Origin: Viola odorata
Taxonomy: Eukaryota > Streptophyta > Magnoliopsida > Malpighiales > Violaceae
DNA length: 64,000 bases
Direction: 5' to 3'
Assembly (NCBI GenBank): GCA_963691705.1
Contig: OY829542.1
Coordinates: 40,917,105 to 40,981,104, forward strand
Positions 12,237 through 23,944 of this stretch are shown one piece after another. How positions within the stretch are numbered: position 1 is the first letter of the stretch; every line of letters starts with the position of its first letter. The notes below the pieces were generated by a model that had not been told where the DNA came from, did not search any database, and saw only the letters and a program-made list of their open reading frames with translations. Made by a program: the position numbers and the translations under genes.

Positions 12237-12992
12237 CAGAGGCGGAGCCTCATAGGGGCCACGGGGGCTGCGCCCCCCATATATACATTGCTGGTTCGGT
12301 TTGAGCCGATGATACGAGCAATTTCACCTAAAAACGAATAAAAACTCGAACCGAAATTATTAAAGTGTGGAATAAAATAAAGCAAAATAATTAGTACACA
12401 CTGAGCGACGAAAAATCCACTTTATAGTTCGATAAAAATTCGTTCGTAAATGATAAAAGTTTGAACGTAAGAGATAAAAGTTTAAATTTTTTTTAACCCA
12501 ACCCAAAGCCCAACCCAAATTTTAAACCCAACCCACACCCAAATCCTTTCAATTAAATCCCAAATCCTCATTTCCCAAATGATCACTACCAATAAACTCG
12601 TGCCAAAGCCAATTCAATCTTTGCCGAAATCCAATCCCTCCATTTAAATCAATTTCTACACCAAATCATCACATATTGAGCACCCTCTCAATCTCTCATT
12701 CAATTCCAATCCTAAAGTAGAGAATAATTATTAAAAGTACGTATATTGTATGAATTCTAATGTATAATTAATTTTTTTCTATATTGTCTTCTTCTTTATC
12801 TTTTTGTTAAGTTTATCTAAATATTTGTTATTTAGTGACGGATACAAATACTCTTAAGCATATTTTCAATTTTTCGTTCAGTTCGTTTGCCTTCCCTTTA
12901 AAATATTTAAAAAAAACAAAAATCCGGGGGCACAAATTCTAGATCCGTCACTGATCTCGCCCCCCAAACATCGAGGGTAAGATCCGCCAGTG
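12237..12992. mobile_element. Non-autonomous hAT-like element
   Basis: It is bounded by a perfect 8-base direct repeat TGCCTTCA (12229-12236 and 12993-13000). The ends form an imperfect inverted repeat, CAGAGGCGG against CACTGGCGG, followed by GC-rich subterminal stretches with CCCCCC/GGGGGG on both sides. 8-base duplications and CA-G-rich ends are characteristic of hAT transposons. No transposase is encoded in the 756 bases. Confidence 0.75.
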
Positions 12993-13000
12993 TGCCTTCA

Positions 13001-13859
13001 CCAATAATTAACTATTAACGTACTAAGTAAACAAAAAATAAAAGAATTATTTTTCGATAAGTAAAAAAAAAAAAGTATTAATTACTATAAAAAAAGATCA
13101 AACAAACGAAAGTGCCGCGAACAATCCTCTTTAGATATTTTTTTGGTCAATCCTCTTTAGAGTTGGACTTTATGTCATTGATATAAATATAAATAGATAT
13201 TTATTTTAGATTTTAACCACATATGTTCTTCAATTTTTTAGGTTAAAAATATCTTTTTCGATTGCTAATTTTTCTGTAAATATTGATACAATTTTTAGTA
13301 TGTTATTGTAATAAGAAGGCAAGCGTAAAAAAAAAACTTCATAATGCACGGGAGGTTGTAGTTCAATTGATTAGTGCACGCTGTTTTTATAATATAAAAT
13401 TATAAATTTAATCATAATATTATAATAATAATTAGTAATGTAATTATTATTTTTAATAAAAAAAGCCTTCATACTTCGTGTACTAAAGAGATTTTATACA
13501 AAACAAAATTAGAAAATGAATATGGATTTATTACACCAATGGAATGTCATTAAAATATGGTTGTTTCATTAGATCAAATTTATAACATAACTTGAAATAA
13601 ATATATGCATTAATCAGCTATGCTGCAATTTTATGTGCACAATCGGGAACATTATTAAGTATTTTTCTCTAAAATTAGCATTTTTTTAATCATAAAAAGA
13701 GAAAAAAAATTTATTTAAAAAAAAACATAAAGGAGCCGAATACGTCGGAGAGTTCAAAGAATTCAACATACCATACATAGTTGTAACATTTTCATCCTCT
13801 CTCTAAAATGTTAAAAATCGTACGGTCAATCTATCTCTTTTCCCTTTTTTTAAAGAAAG
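13001..13859. other. AT-rich intergenic region upstream of CAX
   Basis: No gene is visible. Poly-A/T runs and AT-rich sequence dominate. A tRNA-like stretch at 13349-13382 (GTTGTAGTTCAATTG) resembles the box A head of a plant SINE, but no box B follows. Confidence 0.5.
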
Positions 13860-14779
13860 TATAAAAACAATAAAATAAATTATTATTACACTTCTTTTTA
13901 TTCGTTCGAATCAAATCAAATTTAGTTTTCCAACCCGTCTCTCAATTCCAGCAGCTCTGGAGTTTTTGATTTCTCACCCTCACCGCAACCTCCCAAACTG
14001 TCAACAGGGTATTGTTCCTCTCTCAGATCCCATGCTTACTCATGTCTTCTTCTTCCTTTTTGTTTTATCCATTTTTTTTAATATAAAAACAGATTTATAT
14101 GGGTTCTTGATATTTGGCGTTGTGGATTCTGTTCTTCTGTCTGGTCAGTCGCATAAGAGCTGTTATGATTTGTGTTCTTCACGTTAATGGGCATGTAATT
14201 AGGTTATTGAAATGGGATTGAAGTGGAATAAGGAAAAACCATAGCTTTCTTTGTCTTAAAGCTGAGTTTTTGATGGATATATATTGTTGCATTGGCAAGA
14301 TAAGAAATTAGGGTGGTGAGTCTTGTGTAAGTAGGCTGCTAATGTTGTTCCTTGTTTCGTTGTTGTTGCTTATACTTAGACGTGTGAATCCGGGACCCTC
14401 TTTTCTTTGAGGTTGAGAAAACTGCGGGGTGACCGGGCAATGCTTATTAATGGAGTTGGCAGTAAACTATTGCTTGTAATTGAAGAGTATGGATTACAAG
14501 TTACAAGCAGTGGGAGCCAATTCTCAAATTGAAGTAAGTTGCTAATTTGTTTTCTTTTATAAATGAACAATGTGAGGCCCTTTTTTTGTTCCTTTGCTGC
14601 ATTTTGCGTAAAATATCTTTCTTGAATTTCATGCACTCTTCCCCTGCTGTGTAGATTAAATCTTTGTTTGCACAATAATGTCCACTTTGCTACCTATAAT
14701 TGAAGGAATGTGTGTGGATAGTAAAATTTCTTTTCTGGGTAAATTGTGGTCTCTAATTATGTCTTTATTGTTGTCTCAG
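13860..14779 (+). promoter_or_regulatory. CAX core promoter, 5' UTR exon and leader intron
   Basis: TATAAAAA lies at 13860-13867. A likely untranslated exon ends at a GT donor near 14007 (CAACAGG/GTATTG). A leader intron then runs to the acceptor TTGTCTCAG, directly before the ATG at 14780. An intron immediately preceding the start codon is inferred from the acceptor. Transcript data would settle the 5' end. Confidence 0.45.
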
Positions 14780-17700
14780 ATGGGATCGTTTGCTGAAAAT
14801 GGATCATTGCATGAGTTCGAAGATGAGAGCCTCTTTAGCCCAGGTAGAGGAACTCAAAAGATGCAACCTAGTCATATAGCTGAATATGGATTTGTTTCTG
14901 GTGGTTTTCCACCAATTGGTAGGACTTCATGGCAAAATGGTGTATATATGAGCATCAAGACTGTTGTTTTCTCAACTAAACTAAACTTACTTTTGCCTTT
15001 TGGGCCTCTTGCAATCCTTGTCCACGTATTAAGCGGTCATAATGTGAGTAATAATTGTCAATATTTTGTGTTGCATTCATGCATTGTTCTTGAATTTGGT
15101 TAATTAACTTATTGAGGTTAATTACAGGGTTGGGTCTTCCTTTTGAGTTTGTTGGGTATAGTACCTTTGGCTGAGCGTTTGGGTTATGCCACAGAGTAAG
15201 GATTGATGCTTCAAACTCTTTATTATTATTGCTATTATTATTTTGTTGGTTCACAAGCAGCTGATATTACTTCATCACTCTTTGTCCTTCAGGCAACTGG
15301 CTTGTTTTACAGGACCTACAGGTACGTAATGTATACTATTCTTTATCCTTCACACTCTCTGCCTCTGTATAAATTTTGTGGTGGCTGATTTATAATTTAT
15401 GAAATTGTATTTGCAGTTGGGGGTCTTCTTAATGCTACATTTGGAAATGCGACAGAATTGATAATAGCTATTTATGCCCTTAGAAATAATATGATGCGCG
15501 TTGTGCAGCTGTCATTGTTAGGCTCAATTTTGTCAAACATGTTGTTAGTCCTTGGGTGTGCATTTTTTTGTGGGGGGCTTTGTTTTTTAAGGAAGGAACA
15601 AGTTTTTGACAAGGTATGAGTGCTGGCAATCTTTTTATTCCCTGCTCATTGTTGTCCTATCTTTCCAATCTTTTTGTTACCTTGGCTGAGCTAAGTTGGA
15701 ATGCAGGCAAATGCCATTGTGAATTCAGGATTGCTCTTGATGGCAGTGATGGGGCTTCTCTTTCCTGCTGTCCTGCATTACACACACACTGAGGTGCATT
15801 ATGGGAAGTCAGAATTGGCTCTTTCAAGATTTAGCAGTTGCATTATGCTTGTGGTGTATGCTGCCTATCTATTTTTCCAATTAAACAATCAAAAAGAACG
15901 ATATGTGGCTCTTACTGAGGTTTGTCATCTATCAAGAATCAACTTTCAGTTTCCTTTTTGACATCATGCATAAGGATAATAGCAGTATCACAAATCATCT
16001 GAAACTAGGATGGGAGTCAGAATGTGGAGAATTTAGAAGAGGAAAATGAAGCCCCAGAGATTTCAAAATGGGAATCGGTGATTTGGTTGGCTATAATGAC
16101 AGCTTGGATCTCCATTCTATCTGAGTATTTAGTAGACGCCATAGAGGTAATATTTGACTTTTGAACAAACTTATCTTCTTGCTTGAATGTGGATATGTCA
16201 ATGTTCTTTAATCGATTGTATTTATTGGAGATTGCTTGCTTTCTCAAGAACATACCTCATCTTTCCTAACCTGGTATCTAAGAATGCCATATACTAGTAT
16301 TTTAGAAAACTCTGCTTGTACTACAGTCAGTTGGTGCAGAAAGTCTAAAGAAGAAAATATGTTTTCCAAGAGTATCTATGACAAGGGAACTCATTTAGAT
16401 CCAAGTGAAATCAAATCTGTACTGACTTTCTTTTCTTTCTGTGGGTAATTGTTTCTGCAGGGGACATCCCATACATGGAATATACCAATTGCATTTATTG
16501 GTGTTATCTTGCTTCCAATTGTGGGCAATGCCGCAGAGCATGCAGGTGCTATTATGTTTGCCATGAAAGACAAGCTTGTAAGTTCTTTTCCTATAATCTG
16601 CTAGCAGCACTTTATGATCTCTTCATGTAACTATAAGTTTTTTTCTGCAGGATATATCACTGGGAGTGGCAATAGGGTCATCAACGCAGATAGCTATGTT
16701 TGGGGTAAGTCTAAAACATTTCATGGTGCTGGGTTTTGTTAAGTTTTTTTTTTTATCCCTTTTTGACTTAGATTTTTACTTAGGTAGTTAAATGCCATCT
16801 ATGTGTGGTGTCGTTAATGTACTATCCTTCACAACAATTTGCAACAATGTTTGTTTCAATGGGAAACCTTAAATTGTGAATAACTCCGCATCATTGCAAT
16901 TAAATATTCAGCTTCAGTTAATGAACACTATTAATTATTTGGTATGTTTATTGATATCTGGTAGTTGTGATAGAACACTAACCATTTTTGTCAATTCATC
17001 TTTTCAACAAATAAAGCTGAACTATCAGTTTGACTTTGGTTACCCTAGTTAATGCTGATATAGTGCCAATAACTGTTGTAATTTGACATTGATAAAGCTG
17101 GCAACTTATTGCCAGTTGCTGCTATAATGACTTATAACTAGAGGTGGCATTTAGTGTTTTTAGGGGAGATTTACTAAGAAATTGATCCATGTATTGATGA
17201 TATTGAACAAAATTTAAATGAAAAAAAGGATGCTGGAGAGAACTAGAACAGTTTGTTTGTGACATTAGTTCTTGGGCTGAGATTTCTGGAGATCTCTAGT
17301 GCTTAGTAGTCAAACAGCCACCTATGTTGTTTGTTTTAAACCTGCTTCTGTTGTTACTGCAGATTCCCTTTTGCGTGGTTGTCGGATGGATAATGGGGCG
17401 ACCTTTGGACTTAAACTTTCAACTTTTTGAGACAGCCACGCTTTTCATTACTGTTATAGTTGTGGCCTTCTTTCTGCAGGTTTGTTTTTGTAGAAAATTC
17501 TTAAATATGCTTCTATTATTATTGGTATCAATATTATAGGCATGAAACTGCTGAAATTTTAATTGTTGATGGAATAATATTCTCTGATGATAATAACGTA
17601 AACCTGAAGACAAATCGTACTTGGAATGCCATCAAGGAGGATTGTATTGTATGCTTCTAGTCTTTACCAATTCATTCTTACCTCAACACCAGAAATGGTG

Positions 17701-18324
17701 TTAGCTATACGGATCCATCTCCATCCAGCTTCATCATAATTGACTAAAATTTTCAAGAGTTGTAGCGATTCTCTATTATAATTTCTGAGTTTCATACACA
17801 TTATTGGCCTTCCTCCTCTCTTTTTCTCCACCTAAAATTTGGTCACATCTCCATACGGGCACCCATGCAAGTAATTGCTAGGCGTGGTCCAACCACCTGA
17901 AGCCACCCTCTCACAGCTTATCACTAGCCATCTTCCAAATATACTCAATGCCATCTCATCTAGGTTCATGCTGTGCATGTGCTGCTGCATATACTTCCTC
18001 ATTATACCAAGTTAACGACATGGTTTTAGTTTTTGGTTCTTTTTGAATTTATGTTATTTTTTAGGTAGTTGATATCGGAACCGTTTCCTTATATTTCTTG
18101 TGAACTTTGTAGGAAGGAACTTCAAATTACTTTAAAGGGTTAATGCTGATTCTTTGCTATGTTATCGTTGCTGCAAGCTTCTTTGTACATGAAGATGCTC
18201 CTACTACACAAGGTTAACTCTTGCTCTATTTTGTTCTCCAAGTTCAACGAATATTAGAACATTGATGAGCGTTCCGGTGATAAAAGGCCATTGTCGATGT
18301 GATCTTGCAGGACTAAAACCATAG
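14780..18324 (+). CDS. CAX: Vacuolar cation/proton exchanger (CAX2-like)
   Basis: The eleven coding exons are 14780-15043, 15128-15195, 15293-15321, 15417-15613, 15707-15919, 16009-16146, 16461-16577, 16651-16704, 17363-17479, 18113-18212 and 18311-18324. All have GT-AG borders; together they make 1311 bases, or 436 residues. The protein has a hydrophilic N-terminus (autoinhibitory in known family members). The two CaCA antiporter repeats are centred on [20 protein letters not shown] and on [20 protein letters not shown] followed by [13 protein letters not shown]. About eleven membrane segments are visible, with an acidic loop ([13 protein letters not shown]) between the halves. Known homologues use the vacuolar proton gradient to load calcium, manganese and other cations into the vacuole. 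There is no disruption, and the length is normal for the family. The start is chosen as the first ATG after the acceptor. Confidence 0.93.
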
Positions 18325-19322
18325 TCAAACACCAGAGGCACTACTTGTGGAATCAGCAAAAAGATGGTCGATAATTTTAGTGTCGGTGTACATATACTCA
18401 CTTACTTCAAAGCATTACTAATTTTTTTTTTTCATTTTCTTGGTCTCTCAGCAAGTGCTTTGTTCAATTGAAAATATTGAACAGGTGTCTTGCTGTTTTT
18501 TTTTTTTTTTTGGTTCTTTCTTCTCCGTTTCCTGCTTTAGTGCTAGATGTTCACATGTTAAAATGTTTATCCTGTAGAAGTAAGAAATGGTAATTATTTT
18601 TCTGTTACTCTTGTAATGTTGCTTTTTTATTATTGTTATTTTAATGTAAAAAAGAGAAGATTATCTTTGTTGATTTATGTGTGCAAATTGCAATGTACTT
18701 ATAGTTTGATTCTTTCTTTCTGGTGGCGTAATCAATTGAAATTTGCAAGTACAAGGAGCTCAATTGAACAATGGAAGTTTATACAAGCTTGTAATACCAT
18801 TAACGATGACCATAGAAAGGTTTTATTTGGATTTTAGTTGATTTTTAGGGGAAAAAAAGACAAAAGCTAATGTTTTGCTTTAAAGTTAAACAAGTAAAAA
18901 CAAAATTAGAGTGTTTAGTTAGCTAGTATTTGCTTTTAGCCATTTAACTTTTTAATATTTTTTTTATAATTATAATTTAAACTCACTTTAAAAGTTTGAA
19001 AATATATGCTTTTGAAAATAAAAGACTTTAAAAGCTTGAGAATATATGTTTTAAACTCACTTTCAAAGCTTGAGAATATATGTTTTCGAAAATAAAAGAC
19101 TACTTATTTGTATTAAAAAATAAAAATATATTTATTTTAAATACAAATTTATTTTAAATATTTTAAATATTAAATGTGATAATTTACCTAAAAATAGGCT
19201 TAATAAGTAAATTCACCCGTCTTTATAAACTTTTTCCAAATAATACATTACATTTTCGAAATCCTCTATTAGCTCCTACGTTGGTTCAATTCAGCTAAAC
19301 TTAATCCTTCAATTCAAATTGA
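18325..19322. other. CAX 3' UTR and AT-rich spacer with short repeats
   Basis: The first ~250 bases are probably 3' UTR (T-rich, with a long T run at 18497-18511). From about 18840 the DNA is very AT-rich. A ~50-base unit containing GAGAATATATGTTTT and GAAAATAAAAGACT recurs two to three times between 18980 and 19105. No gene is seen. Confidence 0.55.
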
Positions 19323-19337
19323 TACTCCCTTCGGAGC

Positions 19338-19468
19338 TGTTAGATTGTATAGGTATTTATACATGTATATGTATTGCTATATCTAGAGTAGTAAGTATAG
19401 AGTATATATAGGTGTGTACACCCATTGTATTGTGTAAGAAATACACTTCTTCATTTGTTGAAATCACA
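19338..19468 (+). mobile_element. 5' LTR of Copia copy 2 (131 bases)
   Basis: It opens TGTTAGATTG and ends GAAATCACA. It differs from the 3' LTR at 23559-23690 by four substitutions and one T insertion. The flanks are GGAGC on the left and AGAGC on the right, a five-base target duplication with one mismatch. The LTRs are unusually short for a plant Copia. Confidence 0.9.
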
Positions 19469-20143
19469 TGGTAGCGGAGCAAAATTTGCTCTCAACTCGT
19501 CTCTGTTGTCTCTGCTCCGGTGAGCCACTTCCCGGCGTCTCTAGTTCTCACCACCCCCGTAGAAAGGAGCGGACGGACATTGCGAGTCAGACGGTGGTGG
19601 TTTCAAGTCATTCCGATCAGTGACGCGTCGTCACTCTCCGCATTTGTCCGACTTAGTGGTGTGGGATCGCCGGCGCGTGGGGGCGCATTCCAACTCTGTT
19701 TTGGTCTCCGGCAGTTGGGTTTTGCTCACCTTGAGGTTGTCGTTAACTCTGTGAAGTTTCGTGGTATTCCGATAACATTTACTATCTGAATTTTGCGTTA
19801 TTCCAAAATTGCCCTTTTGTGCACTATTTGTTGCACTGTTGTGGGTACTGTTTTGGGTTACTATTTGAGTACTATTTGAGCACTGTTTGGGTACTATTTG
19901 CTGCGTATTTGCTGGACTCGTTGGGGTCTGTCTGCTTGGTTGGTTGATTTGTGTGTAGTTACTCCGTATTTGCAAATTTACTCCTTATTTACTTCGTATC
20001 AGTTGGTGTTTGCTGCGTATCTACTGTGTATTGGCTGCACTTTTGCTCCATATTTGCTGCACATTTGCTCCGTATTTGCTGCGCATCACTCTGTATTCAT
20101 TACTAGGATTGTGTCACTTGGTGTGGAAAATCGCAATTTCAAG
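19469..20143 (+). other. Primer site and long leader of Copia copy 2, gag missing
   Basis: TGGTAGCGGAGC directly after the LTR is a variant of the initiator-Met tRNA primer site. The rest is non-coding. From about 19800 to 20095 it holds a degenerate short-period repeat built from units such as TACTATTTGAG, CACTGTTTGGG and GTATTTGCTG. A gag gene would be expected here, but none is present. Confidence 0.65.
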
Positions 20144-23100
20144 ATGAACTCTATTAACTTTGTCGGGTTACCTAGTCCCTTCTCTAGAAAGATCGTAACT
20201 ATCTCTGCAGATGAGTATGCTAAATTCTCTCAGTATTTAGAATAGGTGAAAGCGAACTCGAGTACTGGATCAGCTGAGTCAGGCAAAACTTGTCTTGTTT
20301 CCTCTTCTGACAAATGGACAATCGACTCTGGTGCAAATGAGCATATGACAGGTAATCCTAATTTATTGACAAGCTTTAAGAAGCTCACAACATCTTCTCC
20401 TATCACGATTGATGATGGCACCACCTGTAATGTTGAGGGCTCTGGTACAACTAAACCAACTTCTGCTATTACTATGTCATCTGTATTTAATCTACCTGAG
20501 TTGACTTTTAACCTGATGTCAATAAGTAAGCTCATGAAAGACCTCAACTGCTTCATCTCCTTTTTCCCTGATTATTGTCTTATTCAGGATCTAGTGACGA
20601 AGCAGATACTTGGTAGAGGGCTTGTGTCTAGTGGTCTTTATTTTCTTGATTCGTGGGTACCAAAGCCAATAGCTTGTCCCAGCAGTACTTCCTTGTTTGA
20701 AACTCACTGCCGGTTAGGACATCCGTGTCTACAATATCTAAGAAAATTGTGTCCACAATTCAAGTCTGCTACTTCTCTGGATTACGAGTCTTGTCACTTT
20801 ACGAAACATCATCGCACCTCTTTGGGCCCTCGTACTAGTAAATGTGTGGATTCTGCTTTTGCATTAGTTCATTCGGATGTGTGGGGTCCATGTTCTGTGA
20901 CTTCCAAACCAGGTTTTAGATACTTTATCACCTTTGTGGATGATTACTCTAGAATGACTTGGATATATTTCATGAAAAATCGTTCTGAGGTGTTTTCTCA
21001 TTTTTGTGCATTTTATACTGAAATAAAAACTCAGTTTGATGTGTCTGTTCGTATATTGCGAAGTGATAATGCTAAGGAATATATGTCTGAATCCTTTCAT
21101 CGGTATATGACTCAGCATGGTATCTTGCATCAATCTTCTTGTGTTGACACACCAGCTCAAAATGGTGTGGTTAAAAGGAAGAATAGACACCACTTAGAGA
21201 CTGCTCGTGCTCTATTATTTCAGAACAAGGTTCCCAAGCAATTTTGGGTTGACGTTGTTTCTACAGCTTGCTTCTTGATTAATCATATGCCTTCTGCAGT
21301 TCTTGATTATGGTATTCCAATTACTGTACTTGCTCCTGGTAAACCATTATTCCCCATTGAGCCTAAGATTTTTGGTAGCACCTGTTATGTTAGTGATGTT
21401 CGTCCTCACATCACAAAGTTGGATCCTAAGGCTTTAAAGTGTGTCTTCTTGGGGTATGCTAGACTTCAGAAGGGGTATCGATGCTACTCTCCCGACCTTC
21501 AAAAGTACCTTGTGTCCACTGATGTTGTCTTTTCTGAACAGGTACCATTCTTCTCACTTCATCCTACTCCCACTCAACGGGATGATCATGATGATGATAA
21601 TTGGTTGGTCTATTCCTCCACTTCTTTGAATGTTTCTGAGCAATCTTCTAGTGATACTATCCTGCACTAGACTACTTCGTTGGGTCCTTCTCCTGGTACT
21701 CTTGATTAGTCTTCTAGAGATACTGCTCTAGACCAGGCGACTTCTTCAAGTACCTTTGAGCATCCACCTGCAGATACTGTTATAATTCAGTCTCCTGATC
21801 TCTCAGTTATGGGAGACCCACCTTGTAGTGATCCTCTAGTCCCTACACCTCCACCAGAGCCCTCGGTACTTGCTTCTTCTACTGATCTGGATCTACCCAT
21901 CAGTCTTCGCAAAGGTAAACGACAATGTAAATCTGTTTACACAATTGCCAACTTTGTCTCTTATGATGGCTTGTCTAGTTCGACACGTGCTTTGATTTCT
22001 TCTCTAGACTCTGTTGTTGTCCCTAAAATAGTAAAGGAAGCATTGAGTCATCCTGGTTGGACGAATGCAATGCTTGAGGAGATTACAACTTTGGATGATA
22101 ATCAGACTTGAGATTTGGTGAATTTACCAAAGGAGAAGAAAGTTGTGGGGTGTAAATGGGTGTTTGCAGTTAAAGTCAATCCATATGGTTCTGTGGCTCA
22201 CCTTAAGGCTCGACTTGTTGCCAAAGGATATGCTCAAACATATGGGGTGGATTACTCTGACACTTTTTCTCCTGTGACCAAATTATCCTATGTGAGATTA
22301 TTCATTTCTTTGGCTGCTTCCAGGAATTGACCCCTACATCAGTTAGACATCAAGAATGCCTTCCTTCATGGTGACCTACAGGAGGAAGTCTATATGGAGC
22401 AACCACATGGGTTTGTTGCTTAGGGGGGGTATGGGAAAGTTTGTCGTTTGAAGAAGGCTTTGTATGGTATAAAACAGAGTCCTCGTGCCTGGTTTGGTAA
22501 GTTCAGTGAGGTGGTTTTAGAATTTGGCATGCAAAAGAGTCAGTGTGATCATTCAGTCTTTTATAGACAATCTGCTGCTGGTATTATTTTGCTTGTTGTG
22601 TATGTGGATGACATTATTATTACAAGAGATGATAGTGTTGGGATCTCTTCGCTCAAATCTTTCCTACATACCAAGTTTAGTACAAAAGACTTGGATCAGC
22701 TGAAATACTTTCTAGGCATAGAAGTTTCCAAGAGCAACAAAGGTATCTTCTTATCTCAGTATGTTCTTGATCTTCTTGTAGAAACAGGAAAGTTGGGAGC
22801 CAAGCCCTGTAGTTCTCCTATGGCTTCAAATGTCCATTTTACCAAAGATGATGGTGACCCGTTTAATGATCCCGAGAAGTATAGGAGATTAGTTGGGAAA
22901 CTAAACTATCTCACAGTGACACATCCTGACATCACCTTCGCGGTTAGTGTTGTCAGTTAGTTCACGTCTGCTCCAATAGATAAGCATTGAGAAACTCTGG
23001 AGCATATCTTGTGCTATCTGAAAGGGGCACCTGGTCTCGGGATCCTATATAGTAACCATGGCCACAACCAGATTGAGTGTTTTGCAGATGCAGATTGGGG

Positions 23101-23551
23101 CGGGTCGAAGATTGATAGAAGATCAATAACCGACTACTGTGTCTTTGTTGGTGGGAATCTGATCTCATGGAGAAGCAAGAAGCAAAATGTGGTGTCGTGA
23201 TCTAGTGCAGAGTCTGAATACAGAGCAATGGCACAATCCTCCTGTGAGATTTTATGGATGCGGCAACTTCTAGCTGAAATTGGTATAGAACATTCTTCAC
23301 CTTCAAAACTCTGGTGTGATAATCAAGTTGCTTTTCACATTGCTGCAAATCCTGTTTATCATGAGAGGACTAAACACATTGAAGTCGATTGTCACTTCAT
23401 TCGTGAGAAAATTCAGGAAAATCTCATTTCTACTCACTACGTGAAGACAGGAGAACAATTGGGTGATCTCTTCACGAAAGCTCTTCCAGGTCCTCGAGTG
23501 AATTACCTTTGTAACAAGCTAGGCATGATTAATATCTATGCTCCAACTTGA
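20144..23551 (+). pseudogene. Copia copy 2 pol (protease, integrase, RT, RNase H), gag-less
   Basis: The frame starts MNSINFVGLPS, apparently a remnant of the gag end. Protease (DKWTIDSGANEHMTGN, ~20314), preintegrase (HCRLGHP), integrase (HSDVWGP, RSDNAKEY, TPAQNGVVKRKN), RT ([17 protein letters not shown] at ~22602) and RNase H (DADWGG, SSAESEYRAM, KHIEVDCHFI) follow. The last residues, INIYAPT, end at 23551, eight bases before the 3' LTR. The wording of the protease-integrase region fits short-LTR Ale/Retrofit-like Copia elements. Stops at 20244, 21670, 22111, 22330, 22423, 22960, 22990 and 23200 are each explicable by a single C-to-T or G-to-A change (CAG, CGA or TGG codons). The gag and zinc knuckle are deleted. 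Confidence 0.9.
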
Positions 23552-23558
23552 GGGTGAG

Positions 23559-23690
23559 TGTTAGATTGTATAGGTATTTTATACATGTATATGTATTGGC
23601 ATATCTAGAGTAGTAAGTATAAAGTATATATAGGTGTGTACACCCATTGTATTGTGTAAGAAATACACTTTTTCATTTGTTGAAATCACA
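23559..23690 (+). mobile_element. 3' LTR of Copia copy 2
   Basis: This is a 132-base copy of the LTR at 19338-19468, preceded by a short purine stretch (GAGGGTGAG). The MITE sequence resumes immediately after the five-base flank AGAGC. Confidence 0.9.
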
Positions 23691-23944
23691 AGAGCAAAAT
23701 AAATGACGTTCTTTGATAGAAAAAAATCGTAGAACAATGATCTTTGATCTTATTTTATTCCACATTGTTTCATTTTTATTCTTAATTTCTACTCAAATTA
23801 CCACACCATCATCAAATTAAGTTGATGCATAAAAAAAAAAATTATCATTTGCATAAAATATATGATTCGGAAAAAATAAAATGATAAGTATTATAAACAG
23901 TAAAAATCCGCAGAAAAAAGTCATTTATTATGCACCAGAGGGAG

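Larger units (their letters stand above)
19325..23944. mobile_element. Stowaway-type MITE split by Copia copy 2
   Basis: The left tip, CTCCCTTCGGAGC (19325-19337), and the sequence after the Copia (23691-23944, ending GCACCAGAGGGAG) form one element. Once the Copia is set aside, the tip reads on into AAAATAAATGACG. This matches the inverted right end, CTCCCTCTGGTGCATAATAA. TA flanks both ends (19323-19324 and 23945-23946). The MITE without the insertion is about 260 bases. Confidence 0.75.

Noticed and set aside
19631..20245. Frames on both strands in the Copia copy 2 leader
   Set aside because: They come from a degenerate short-period repeat (TACTATTTG, GTATTTGCTG) and have low-complexity Thr/Asn or Tyr/Leu content.
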